Assembly: GCA_963704535.1 (NCBI GenBank)
Contig: OY969916.1
Span: 7,688,001 to 7,752,000, forward strand
Source: G963704535 sp963704535
Lineage (GTDB): Bacteria > Chloroflexota > Chloroflexia > Chloroflexales > Roseiflexaceae
Length of the DNA: 64,000 nt
Direction of reading: 5' to 3'
Positions 54,723 through 63,163 of this stretch are shown piece by piece. The notes below the pieces were generated by a model that saw only the letters and a program-made list of their open reading frames with translations, did not search any database and was not told where the DNA came from. Numbering within the stretch: position 1 is the first letter of the stretch; the number at the start of each line of letters is the position of its first letter. The translations under genes were made by a program, and so were the position numbers.

Positions 54723-57700
54723 ATTGGGGCGCCCTGGCGCACCCGCGCCGTCACCAGGGAACGGACCTCGGCGAGCAGCTCCCCGCGATTGTAGAGCCCT
54801 TTCTGGAGCACCTTTTCGACGTAGCCGTTCAGCCGCAGCCGGTCCTCGACGGTGATGTCTTTGGCGGTGATCACGACGATCGGGATGTCGCGCCAGTCGG
54901 CGCGGGTGCGCAGCGCGGCCACGAACTCGAACCCGTCCATCTGCGGCATCATCAGGTCAAGCAGGATCAGCTCGGGCCGCTGCTCGGCCACCCGGTCGAG
55001 CGCGATGCGACCGTTCTCGGCCTCGATGACCGACCAGCCCTCCTTCTCCAGGGCACGCCGCATCATCTGGCGCGTCACCAGGTCGTCCTCGACCAGCAGC
55101 ACCGGGCGAGAGGACGACTCGCGCCGGTACTTTTCGAGCACGGAGCCCAGGCGGTCGCGGTTGATCGGCTTGGTCAGGTAGTCGGCGGCGCCGAGGGCGA
55201 AGCCCATGTTTTTATCTTCCATGATCGTCAGCATGACCACCGGGATGTCGGCAAGGTCAGGGGCGGCCTTGAGCGCCGCCAGCACCGCCCACCCGTCCAT
55301 GCCGGGCATCAGCACGTCGAGCAGAATCGCGTCCGGGCGCAACTCCTGGGCCCGGCGCAGGCCCTCCTCGCCGCTGGTGGCGCTCTCAGCCCAGAAGCCC
55401 TCTTTGGTCAGGAAGCGCTGCAACAGGTCGCATACCGCCGGATCGTCGTCGATGATCAGCACCTTGCTGGCGCCCTCAGGCGCGCCGGCGCGCCCCTCGA
55501 CCTGCAAGGGCTCGGCCTTGGGGTCGCCGACCTCGGCCGGCAGGCTGATGGTGAAGGTCGAGCCGCGCCCCGGCTCGCTGGTGACGGTGACGTCGCCGCC
55601 CATCATCTGGCAGAACTTGCGCGTGATCGCCAGGCCCAGCCCGGTGCCGCCATACTTGCGGGTCGTAGAGGAGTCGGCTTGAGTGAAAGGCTGGAACAGC
55701 TTCTCCAACTGCTCGGAGGTCATGCCGATGCCCGAGTCGGAGACGCGAAAGTCGATCCAATCGCACTTTTGAGTTTTGAGTTTTGAGTTAAGAGTTGGGA
55801 GTTGCGTGTCATCCGATAACTCATAACTCTCAACTCTTAACTCAGAACTTGAGGAACGGGTGACTTCCAGCGTGATCACGCCCTGCTCGGTGAACTTGCT
55901 GGCGTTGCTGAGCAGGTTGAATAGCGCCTGGCGCACCTTGGTCAGGTCGGCGCGCATGGTGCTGAGATCGTCGGCGCAGCGGACCTCCAGGGTGTTGTGC
56001 TTCTGGCGCGCCAGTGGGTGAATGGTCGTCGCAACGTCCTGGATCATAGTCGCAACGTCGAACGTATCCAGGTACAGATCCATCTTGCCGGCTTCGATCT
56101 TGGAGAGATCGAGGATATCGTTGATCAACGCCAGCAGGTGCTTGCCAGCCGTATGGATCTTTTGCAGGTCGGGGATGAAATCATCCTGACCCAGGTCCTC
56201 GGCCTCCTCCTGGAGCATCTCGCTGTAGCCGATGATCGCGTTGAGCGGCGTACGTAGCTCGTGGCTCATATTGGCCAGGAACGCGCTCTTGGCCTGGTTG
56301 GCGATCTCGGCGGCCTCTTTGGCGCGCTGAAGCTCCTCCTCGGCCCGCTTGCGCTCGGTGATATCGGTGGCGACTCCAATCAGCGCGAAGGGCTGGCCGC
56401 TCTGGTCGCGGATAATTGAGGTCGAGAGAAAGATTGGGAACTCGCGGCCGTCCTTGTGGCGGTTCACCAGCTCGCCCTGCCAGCCGCCGCGCAGCGTGGC
56501 CGGGAGGATCTGCTCGGTGACCTGGGCTGGGTTATTGGGCGAACGGATGGCGGCGATCGATTTGCCCAGCAGCTCGCGCTCGGTGTAGCCGTAGGTCTGT
56601 AGAAACGCCTCGTTGACGAAGATGACATTATCATCCATGTCGGTGATGCTGACCAACTCCCTGGTGCTGCGCACCGCGTGCGCCAGCATAGTCATCTCCT
56701 CCTGGGCTCGCTTGCGCCCGCTGATGTCGCGCGCCATCGCGATGTAAGTTCGCTCGTCGCCGCAACCCATAGTGCCCACGGCCAGGTCCATCTCGAAGGT
56801 CGTGCCGTCCTTGCGCCGGCCGACGACCTCGCTGCCGATGCTGATCAGCTTGTACTGGCTGTGGTAGGGCTCGGGGATGATCAGCCTGATATGCTGGCCG
56901 ACGACATCCTCGGCCCGGTAGCCGAAGATCTGCTCGGCGGCCGGGTTGAACGAGTGGATGAAACCACGGCCATCGAGCGTCAGGACGCCGTCGACGACAT
57001 TATCGACGACGGCCTGGCGGTAGCTGCTGGCGGCGAGCAGCGCCGTAGCGACCCGGTTGAACGCCAGGGCGACCTCGCCCAGCTCATCCCGATTATCCAG
57101 CGTGACCATCTCGGCCGTGTCGCCGCGAACCATGCGCCGGGAGGTCTCGGCCAGGCTGGAGACGGTGCGCATCACCGAGCGGTAGAACCCGATCAGCAGG
57201 TACAGGACCAGCGCCAGCGCGACCAGCGCCAGCATCTCGACGTACATGCGCTGGCGTTCGAACCGCTCGATCCGGATCAGCAGCACGCCGTCAAGCTCGA
57301 CGATCGTGTGGTCCCACAGCTGGAAGTTGGCGTCGATCGCGCGCTGGCCCGCCGTGTCAAACTCGGCCGCTTGCACCTCGGTTCGTTCGGTGGTCAGCAG
57401 CCGCTGCTCGACGATGCCGAGAAACTCGCCGGCGGCGGTGGTATAGGCGATCAGCGGCTCCTCCAGACGCTGCTGGAGCGGCGCCGTAGTATTGTTCCGA
57501 AACGCGGTATCGAGCCCTTTGCCGGTCTGCTCGACATTGGCGCGCGCCAGGACCGCCAGGGCGATTAGCTGCCCCTTCTCCTCGGGGGTGAAGCGCTTCC
57601 ATGCCAGAGTGTCCTCGCCCAGGAACGCCGCCCGCGACAGCAGGTCGGCGCCGGCCGGCAACTTGAGCAGCACCGTGTCCATCAAATAGTAGCTGTCCAG

Positions 57701-58219
57701 CTCGGGGTCGAGAATCAGGTTCGATGTGTCGCCGACGTGGGAGATCAGATCATGAATGCTCTTGATCAGCTTGGTGTGCTGCTCATCGCTGGTCCGCGTA
57801 TCGAGGCTGAGCTGGCCATCGCGCAGAGCCTGCCAGCTCTGGCGCAGCGCCGCGACACGCCCATCGGTCTGGAGCAGAGACCCAAGCTCGCCGTCGGTCG
57901 CCTCAAGCGCCGCGAAGTCGGCGTTGATCCGGGCTTGGGTGTCAAATAGCTCCTGGCGCAGCGAGAGCTGACCATCGATGTAGGCGTGAGCGAGCTGCTT
58001 GGATTGGGGGACGTGCTCGGCCAGCCGGCGCAGCGGGCGCAGGTAGACGCCGCCGTCGATCTCCCGCTGTGCCACGTCGATGTCGATGTTGATCTGTGTG
58101 ATGAACTGGTACATCACGAACGCGAGCGGCAGCATGAACAGCAGGCTGATCAGCAGGAACTTCTGCGGATATTTGAGCCGGTTCATCAGCCCGATCGCTG
58201 GGCGGAAGAGTTTTTGCAC
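54707..58219 (-). CDS. Giant hybrid sensor histidine kinase (TM-HAMP-PAS-PAS-HisKA-HATPase-REC-REC)
   Basis: 1170 aa from the GTG at 58219 (AAGG upstream); a longer frame would translate only repeats. Two membrane segments (FLLISLLFMLPLAFVMYQFI and MLALVALALVLYLLIGFY) flank a 290-residue helical sensor. Then HAMP, two PAS domains (about 400-520, 523-640), HisKA with His in NMSHELRTPLNAIIGYSEML, HATPase (about 755-890) and two receivers (from about 920, LIIDDDPAVCDLL, and about 1041, LLVEDDLVTRQMM). Inside the HATPase domain, residues about 789-818 (SSELRVESYELS core) are the in-frame translation of a GAGTTTT heptamer palindrome, between a beta strand and DSGIGM. First gene of a three-gene signalling operon. 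Confidence 0.92.
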   Translation of the reverse strand: MQKLFRPAIGLMNRLKYPQKFLLISLLFMLPLAFVMYQFITQINIDIDVAQREIDGGVYLRPLRRLAEHVPQSKQLAHAYIDGQLSLRQELFDTQARINADFAALEATDGELGSLLQTDGRVAALRQSWQALRDGQLSLDTRTSDEQHTKLIKSIHDLISHVGDTSNLILDPELDSYYLMDTVLLKLPAGADLLSRAAFLGEDTLAWKRFTPEEKGQLIALAVLARANVEQTGKGLDTAFRNNTTAPLQQRLEEPLIAYTTAAGEFLGIVEQRLLTTERTEVQAAEFDTAGQRAIDANFQLWDHTIVELDGVLLIRIERFERQRMYVEMLALVALALVLYLLIGFYRSVMRTVSSLAETSRRMVRGDTAEMVTLDNRDELGEVALAFNRVATALLAASSYRQAVVDNVVDGVLTLDGRGFIHSFNPAAEQIFGYRAEDVVGQHIRLIIPEPYHSQYKLISIGSEVVGRRKDGTTFEMDLAVGTMGCGDERTYIAMARDISGRKRAQEEMTMLAHAVRSTRELVSITDMDDNVIFVNEAFLQTYGYTERELLGKSIAAIRSPNNPAQVTEQILPATLRGGWQGELVNRHKDGREFPIFLSTSIIRDQSGQPFALIGVATDITERKRAEEELQRAKEAAEIANQAKSAFLANMSHELRTPLNAIIGYSEMLQEEAEDLGQDDFIPDLQKIHTAGKHLLALINDILDLSKIEAGKMDLYLDTFDVATMIQDVATTIHPLARQKHNTLEVRCADDLSTMRADLTKVRQALFNLLSNASKFTEQGVITLEVTRSSSSELRVESYELSDDTQLPTLNSKLKTQKCDWIDFRVSDSGIGMTSEQLEKLFQPFTQADSSTTRKYGGTGLGLAITRKFCQMMGGDVTVTSEPGRGSTFTISLPAEVGDPKAEPLQVEGRAGAPEGASKVLIIDDDPAVCDLLQRFLTKEGFWAESATSGEEGLRRAQELRPDAILLDVLMPGMDGWAVLAALKAAPDLADIPVVMLTIMEDKNMGFALGAADYLTKPINRDRLGSVLEKYRRESSSRPVLLVEDDLVTRQMMRRALEKEGWSVIEAENGRIALDRVAEQRPELILLDLMMPQMDGFEFVAALRTRADWRDIPIVVITAKDITVEDRLRLNGYVEKVLQKGLYNRGELLAEVRSLVTARVRQGAPIGIGD
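55766..55852. repeat. GAGTTTT/AACTCTC heptamer palindrome inside the giant kinase gene
   Basis: TTTGAGTTTTGAGTTTTGAG (55768-55787) and TAAGAGTTGGGAGTTG face ATAACTCATAACTC and CTTAACTCAGAAC words. Fully coding and in frame. Confidence 0.88.
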
Positions 58220-58237
58220 GGCGTACCTTATTATAAC

Positions 58238-58616
58238 CGAAAACAAAGAACAGAGAATAGAGACCAAAACGTCACGCGCCAAAGATCTTGTAGGGCAGGC
58301 CCTCCGTGGCCGCCCCAGCCACGCGCCAAAGATCCCGTAGGGCAGGACCTCCGTGGCCGCCCCAGCCACGCGCCAAAGATCCCGTAGGGCAGGACCTCCG
58401 TGGCCGCCCCAGCCACGCGCCAAAGATCCTGTAGGGCAGGCCCTCCGTGGCCGCCCCAGCCACGAACCAAGAACCGATCAATCATCGAATCGCGGCGATG
58501 CGGTGTGGATGATGCAGCGACCGCCACCAGATCGTTGCCACGGCGGGCATGACCAACATCATATTGGCACACCACCACGGACAACGGACAACGGGCAACG
58601 GACAACGGACAAAGGC
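58238..58616. repeat. Repeat block: AGAACAA words, four 47-bp tandem units, GGACAAC heptamers
   Basis: AGAACAGAGAATAGAG words (58243-58264); four 47-bp units starting with CACGCGCCAAAGATC at 58273, 58320, 58367 and 58414, each with TAGGGCAGG and CCTCCGTGGCCGCCCCAGC; GGACAAC heptamers (58579-58616). No gene. The tandem units have no spacers, so this is not a CRISPR. Confidence 0.88.
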
Positions 58617-58835
58617 GGGGCGGATTTGCGGTTGAACTCAGGGTATGGTATCGTCTGAGTGCCCCTGCCATGCTTGCCGAGCGTACCGTTTCTTCCTACC
58701 GCTCTACGCAGAGCACAAGGCGACGGCGGGCGGGGTCGCGCCTGTGGGGCAAACTATAGCACGCCGGCCCGTCAGCGTGAATAGGACCATCGGACAGACG
58801 ATACTAGTACTTCTGGCATGCCTGGGAGTAGTTCT

Positions 58836-59672
58836 GTGAGCGGTTCGATCGACCTGGTGCCCAACAACCCCTACGGCCTGACCCTGGCGACGCCGGTGCT
58901 CACGGCGGCGGGCTGCTTCGGCTATGGCGTGGAGTATGCCCGCGCCATCGACCTCGCGCGGATCGGCGCGATCGTCACCCGCAGCACGACGCTGCACGGC
59001 CGGCGCGCGGCCCGACCGCCACGCCTGGTCGAGACGCCTGCGGGCGTGCTGTGCATCGGTCGCTGGCCCGACCCCGGCCTAGCGCACGTCGTTGAGCGGC
59101 TGGCGCCGGTGTGGGCGCGCTGGTCCACGCCGGTGCTGTTGAGCGTGGCGGGCGAGTCGCCGGCTGAGTACGCCGCGATCGGTGCGGCGCTTGAGGGCGT
59201 CGAGGGGATCGCGGGGATCGAGCTGAGCCTCGTGGACGTGGAGGATCGCGCCGAGGCGATCACCGCCGCCGTCCGCGCGGCGACTCAACTGCCGCTGCTG
59301 GTCAAGCTGCCGCCCAGGGACAGGCTGGCCGAGCTGGCGCGGGCGATTGTGGCGGCCGGCGCCGACGCGATCACGCTGGTCGGCTCGCCGCGCGGGCTGG
59401 TCGTCGACGGGCGCGGCGAGCGGCTGGAGGGCCGGCTGTCCGGCCCGGCGCTGCGCCCGCTGGCGCTGCGGCACGTGGCCGAGGTGGCGGCGGCAGTCGC
59501 GGTGCCGGTGATCGGCTGTGGCGGCATCGCGACCGCCGAGGATGCGCGGCAGTTCCTGGCGGTCGGCGCGGCGGCGGTGCAGGTCGGCGCGGCGCTGCTG
59601 GCCGACCCGGCGGCGGCGGCGCAAATCGGCGAGGAACTGGCTACTCGCCCGCTTCCATCCACCACTCCGTGA
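58836..59672 (+). CDS. Dihydroorotate dehydrogenase-like TIM-barrel flavoprotein lacking the catalytic Cys
   Basis: 278 aa. The family is clear from TLATPVLTAAGCFGYGVEYA, LARIGAIVTRSTTLHGR, TQLPLLVKLPPRD, GADAITLVGSPRGLVVD, and VIGCGGIATAEDARQFLAVGAAAVQVG (FMN phosphate site). Class 1B enzymes have NISCPN, where Cys is the catalytic base; here the segment is GIELSLVDVEDR, with no Cys or Asn. So it may be a paralogue with a different substrate or loss of activity. GGGAG lies 7 nt before the GTG at 58836; an ATG at 58818 is an alternative. Confidence 0.8.
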   Translation: MSGSIDLVPNNPYGLTLATPVLTAAGCFGYGVEYARAIDLARIGAIVTRSTTLHGRRAARPPRLVETPAGVLCIGRWPDPGLAHVVERLAPVWARWSTPVLLSVAGESPAEYAAIGAALEGVEGIAGIELSLVDVEDRAEAITAAVRAATQLPLLVKLPPRDRLAELARAIVAAGADAITLVGSPRGLVVDGRGERLEGRLSGPALRPLALRHVAEVAAAVAVPVIGCGGIATAEDARQFLAVGAAAVQVGAALLADPAAAAQIGEELATRPLPSTTP

Positions 59673-60000
59673 ACTCGACGCAGCGGCCCTGCTCGTCAAG
59701 CGCGATCAGCCACAGATTGCTGTATTCCTGCGGCGGGTCGGCGTAGCGCGTCCAGCCCCGCACGATGCCTAGCTCCGGCGTCGCGGCCAGGACCTGGTGG
59801 CGGAACGTGAAGCTGCCCGGCTCATCCTTGCGGCCCAGCCACCCGGCGACGATACCCGCTCGGCCGCGCCATGGCTCGCGGTGCGGCGCGGTGTAGTAGC
59901 ACGCGTCCTCGGCGAACAGGCCGCCGATCTCGTGCGGGTCGTTCGAGTTCCAGGCGCGGATGTAGCCCTCAAGCCAGGCTTCAAGCATCCGGCGATCCAT
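59641..60000 (-). CDS. SnoaL/NTF2-like protein
   Basis: 119 aa alpha+beta cone: LEAWLEGYIRAWNSNDPHEI, GLFAEDACYYTAPHREPWRG, IVAGWLGRKDEPGSFTFRHQ, VEFTEWWMEAGE. The family holds small-molecule isomerases and binding domains; the role cannot be told. AAAGGAGCG precedes the ATG at 60000. Convergent with, and overlaps by 32 nt, the DHODH-like gene. Confidence 0.85.
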   Translation of the reverse strand: MDRRMLEAWLEGYIRAWNSNDPHEIGGLFAEDACYYTAPHREPWRGRAGIVAGWLGRKDEPGSFTFRHQVLAATPELGIVRGWTRYADPPQEYSNLWLIALDEQGRCVEFTEWWMEAGE

Positions 60001-60019
60001 AAGCGCTCCTTTCTTCCAG

Positions 60020-60057
60020 TCGCCGGCCACCGACCACCGACCGCCGACCACTACAAC
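60020..60057. repeat. CGACCACCGACC words
   Basis: ACCGACCACCGACCGCCGAC-type 7-8-nt words in the 60-bp spacer. Same family as 28727 and 45778. Confidence 0.7.
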
Positions 60058-60060
60058 TGA

Positions 60061-60852
60061 TTATCGTGCAGGAATCGCGGCCTGCAGTTCAATCTCCGGT
60101 GGCACGCCGCGCTGGCGTGCTTCGTCACGCGCCAACGCCAGGCCGGCGCGCTGTGATAGCCCAAGCGGTGGATACCCGACCGAGCGCGCCGCCTCGTCGC
60201 CGAACAAACAGGTGAAGATCGTGGGGTACTCGCGCGTATCACGATACGCCTGGATCACTTCAGCCGTGTAGGCGAGATCCTCGGGATCGAGGTACGGATG
60301 AGACATGCCCGCGAACACGGCCGCCAGACCTTCCACCGTCATGATCTCCTGGAGCGTCTTGGGAAAGCCGATGTGCTCGACAAAGGCCGACCGATAAATC
60401 GCCGCCAGCACTGCTTCGCGAATCGCACTTGCCGGCCAGGGTTCGCTGGTCCAGAGCGGCACGAGCGCCCAACGCAACGCGCGTTGCTTCGAGTGTTGGC
60501 CGGCATCCGCGAGGGGCGGCGGGAGCTCTGAAAAATAACGGTTTGTCCAGCCACCCTGCGCGTCGTCGGTGACCACCAGGGCAACCTGTCGCTCGCCTGG
60601 GATGCCAGCCAGGCGCGCGGCAGCCTCGTCGATGGCTGCCGCGGCGGTCGCTTCGGCGTCGCTCGCCAGCAGGTCATCCAGCAAGGCCGCGACATGCTCC
60701 TTGCCCATCGGGTTCATACCAGTAATCGGGAGCACGATATCATCGGTGCCACCCGTCATTGTCGCGAGGTAGGCGCGAAAGCGCTCCCATCCACGAGGAA
60801 TAGCGTGCAGATCGCGCTGGATGCGCAGCAGGGGCAGTAGGGTAAGGTTCAT
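60061..60852 (-). CDS. Conserved hypothetical protein, 263 aa
   Basis: Not recognised. Soluble, begins MNLTLLPLLRIQRDLHAIPR then GWERFRAYLATMTGGTDDIV. A helical middle (EHVAALLDDLLASDAEATAA) is followed by RQVALVVTDDAQGGWTNRYF, WALVPLWTSEPWPASAIREA and FPKTLQEIMTVEGLAAVFAG, and it ends in GVPPEIELQAAIPAR. No nucleotide- or metal-binding signature is visible. The ATG at 60852 lacks a strong ribosome site. The 138 bp upstream hold no gene and end at the IS element. Confidence 0.7.
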   Translation of the reverse strand: MNLTLLPLLRIQRDLHAIPRGWERFRAYLATMTGGTDDIVLPITGMNPMGKEHVAALLDDLLASDAEATAAAAIDEAAARLAGIPGERQVALVVTDDAQGGWTNRYFSELPPPLADAGQHSKQRALRWALVPLWTSEPWPASAIREAVLAAIYRSAFVEHIGFPKTLQEIMTVEGLAAVFAGMSHPYLDPEDLAYTAEVIQAYRDTREYPTIFTCLFGDEAARSVGYPPLGLSQRAGLALARDEARQRGVPPEIELQAAIPAR

Positions 60853-60973
60853 GGCGTTGTATCCGTATTATGAGGACGACCAGCGGGTCACGCTTTTGCA
60901 GCGTGGCCCTGTGTTTCGAGGCCGTAGCGGAATCACCGATGCCAGTGTAGACAACGTAGGTTTCATCGTCGGG

Positions 60974-60990
60974 GCGAATCTTGTATTCGC
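60974..60990. repeat. Left 17-bp direct repeat flanking the IS element
   Basis: GCGAATCTTGTATTCGC; the right copy at 62416-62432 differs at one base (GCAAATCTTGTATTCGC). The sequence is itself palindromic (GCGAAT/ATTCGC). Confidence 0.75.
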
Positions 60991-62415
60991 CCATGTGTAT
61001 CAAGCTAAAGCAGCCTCAGTCAGATCGAGCAGGAGTTGATAGGTATGCGGCGTCTTTTTGCTCTTATTGATGCGACAACCACCCACCAGACAGCCGACGA
61101 TCAGCTCGAGTGCCTCGGCCAACCGAGCTTCGCATCGCAGCGCGATTGCCAGACAGATCGCGTGCTTGCGCACTGTCGCCGCCGCTTTGGTCAAGCTCCG
61201 ATCCGCATACGCCCACAATCCCACCAGCAGGATCCAATGTTGCACTATCATCGCCAGCAGCTTGGCATACAGCTCACACAGAATCGCTCCTGCTTTGGCA
61301 CTGCGCCACTGATCGATCTGCCCCTGGCTCTTCCACAACTTCCACAGCAACTCGATTTGCCAGCGACAGCGCCCCAATACCAGCGCTTCTTGCACACTCA
61401 ACAGCTCAGAAGGCACATTGGTGACAAAGAGCGTCCACTCCGCCACCGCCATCTGCACCGCGTTGGGCTGCCGTCCACGCCGTTTGGCCTCCTCACGCAA
61501 CCGTCGCCGCCGCTGATCAGCCACTTCCTGCGCCACACGCATCGCCAGCAACCGGCAGTGCAACTGCTTCTTTGCGCCCAAGCGGATCGGCACATCCACC
61601 GTGGCACTCTGTTGCGCGGCCAAAAAGCTCGGCAGATCGAGGCGTCGACCGTCCTGGTCAGTCATAGCCGTGGTAATCTGCACCCTGGTCAGCCAGTAGC
61701 CATTGTCCTGACCAATGTTGTGCAACACCTCCAGGTCGAAAAAGCCCAGGTCGGCAATCCGCAAGGCGCCTGCACCTATCGGCTGTTCCTGCACCAGCAG
61801 CGCGCGATCGGAGGTCAGAGCGTGATCGGTGAAGGGTCCGTTCAGCGCGCCAGTGGTCAAATCGAGGCGCGCGCTGAGTTTCAAGCGCGCGACCGCGTCG
61901 CTGTGAGTATTCTGGTTGCCGCTGCCGCGCCAGATATGTGCCAAGGTGCTGGGCAAACTAATCAGCGTGCTGTCTTGGATAAGACGCCGTTGAAACGGGA
62001 GAGCACAGGCAGAGCGAGAGGGTCAGCGGCCAGGACGGAGGAGGTGGCGGCATCGAGCACCTCGAGCAAACAGGCGGCGCCGACCTCGGTCAAGCGCTGG
62101 TCGAGGCCTTGGGGCGAAATGGTCAGGCCCAAGGCAGCAGCGGTCTGGGCCAGTTCTTCGCGGGTGGCTTCGGGATTGGCCAGAAAGCCCAAGACCAAGG
62201 TCTGGGTGAACAGCGCACCAGTCATCTTGGAGCAGCGTTGCACGAAGCCGGTGGCGCGTGCGGCAGCATCGGCTACGGTGGTCAGGACGGTTTGCATGGC
62301 TTGTGTCACCTGTGGTATGGTTGCCATCGGGAGGCTCCTTGCATCATATGAGTGGTAACTATCGGACATGATGCCACAGGAGCCTCCTGCTGTCAGATTA
62401 GCTTGATACACATGG
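60991..62415. mobile_element. IS4-type insertion sequence, 1425 bp
   Basis: Terminal inverted repeats CCATGTGTATCAAGCTAA (60991-61008) and TTAGCTTGATACACATGG (62398-62415). One transposase gene, frameshifted. The 17-bp imperfect direct repeats on both sides are longer than the usual 9-12 bp, as in some IS4-superfamily groups with long duplications. Confidence 0.9.
61000..62327 (-). pseudogene. IS4-family transposase with a one-base frameshift
   Basis: The first part runs from the ATG at 62327 (AAGGAGCCTCCCG upstream): MATIPQVTQAMQTVLTTVAD to LPVLSRFNGV. The second part in another frame is IQDSTLISLPSTLAHIWRGS and on to the end. A single missing base near 61985 explains the break. DDE residues: Asp in QDST, Asp in IADLGFFDLEVL, and Glu in the YREK-like region (LGRCRWQIELLWKLWK). 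The break is directly before the first catalytic Asp; a programmed frameshift is possible but no slippery run is obvious. Confidence 0.85.
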
Positions 62416-62470
62416 GCAAATCTTGTATTCGCCCGCAGTGTGATCATCGATATCATTGCCATCGTTGATC

Positions 62471-62685
62471 GCGCTGTCTTTCATGGCGGGCGAACACGAG
62501 GCTCGCCCTTACGCGCTGTCTTTCATGGTGGGCGAACACGAGGTTCGCCCTTACGCGCTGTCTTTCATGGTGGGCGAACACGAGGTTCGCCCTTACGCGC
62601 TGTCTTTCATGGTGGGCGAACACGAGGTTCGCCCTTATGCGGCGTCTTTCATGGCGGGGGAACACGTAGGTTCGCCCTTACGTGC
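62471..62685. repeat. 42-bp tandem repeat, five copies
   Basis: Units start with GCTGTCTTTCATGGTGGGCG at 62473, 62515, 62557 and 62599, with a fifth degenerate unit at about 62641. Each contains the palindrome GGCGAACACGAGGTTCGCC. No spacers, so not a CRISPR array. The unit resembles the GCGAAT palindrome next to the IS. Confidence 0.9.
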
Positions 62686-62706
62686 GGCTTCCGCCGTCAC
62701 CCGCTG

Positions 62707-63052
62707 CTAGATGTCGGCCGCTGGCGTCCGGTCGCCGCGCGTCGTTGGGTGCGAGATCACCAGGAACTCGATCTCCTGGTCCGAACTCGTTGAACACCTG
62801 GTGCGGGACGCTGGGCGGCACCTCGACGCCTTGACCGGCGCGCAGGATCTCGCGCGCCCCGGCGATCTCCAGGGTCGCGACGCCGGAGAGGAAGAAGAAG
62901 AACTGCCGCGCGGCCTGGTGGAAGTGGCGCGCCTCGGCGGCACCGGGCGGCATCCGCTCGTGGATCACGCTGAGATCGGGGCGATCGACCAGGCGCCAGC
63001 CGTCGCAGCCGGCGCCCCAGGTGTAGTGCTCGGCGGTTTCCCTACTGATCAC
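62707..63052 (-). pseudogene. Small cupin protein with a frameshift
   Basis: Starts at the GTG at 63052 (AGGGG upstream): VISRETAEHYTWGAGCDGWR. Cupin metal motif ARHFHQAARQFFFFLSGVAT and second motif VPPSVPHQVFNE. Near 62776 the frame breaks: NEFGPGDRVPG replaces what should be NESDQEIEFLVISHPTTRGD, readable in the next frame to a stop at 62707. One extra T explains it (346 nt; 114 aa corrected). Real mutation or sequencing error. Confidence 0.75.
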
Positions 63053-63078
63053 ACGATCCCCTGGCCTTTCACACGGCT

Positions 63079-63163
63079 GACAAGATGACAAGATGACCAG
63101 ATGACAAGGATCAGGTGTATTCCCCTCATCTTGTCACCCCTTCATCTTGTCATCTTGTCACGG
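63079..63163. repeat. GATGACAA/TTGTCATC word palindrome
   Basis: GACAAGATGACAAGATGACC words (63079-63108) face CATCTTGTCA words (63127-63160). It supplies the proA stop codon (63158-63160). Confidence 0.85.

Noticed and set aside
58273..58460. Regular 47-bp repeats that could suggest a CRISPR array
   Set aside because: Units are contiguous and almost identical along their whole length; there are no variable spacers and no cas genes.
61962..62050. Programmed ribosomal frameshift in the transposase
   Set aside because: No clear slippery heptamer or stimulatory hairpin was seen at the break; a plain one-base deletion is simpler.
62471..62685. 42-bp repeats that could suggest a CRISPR array
   Set aside because: No spacers; simple tandem repeat.
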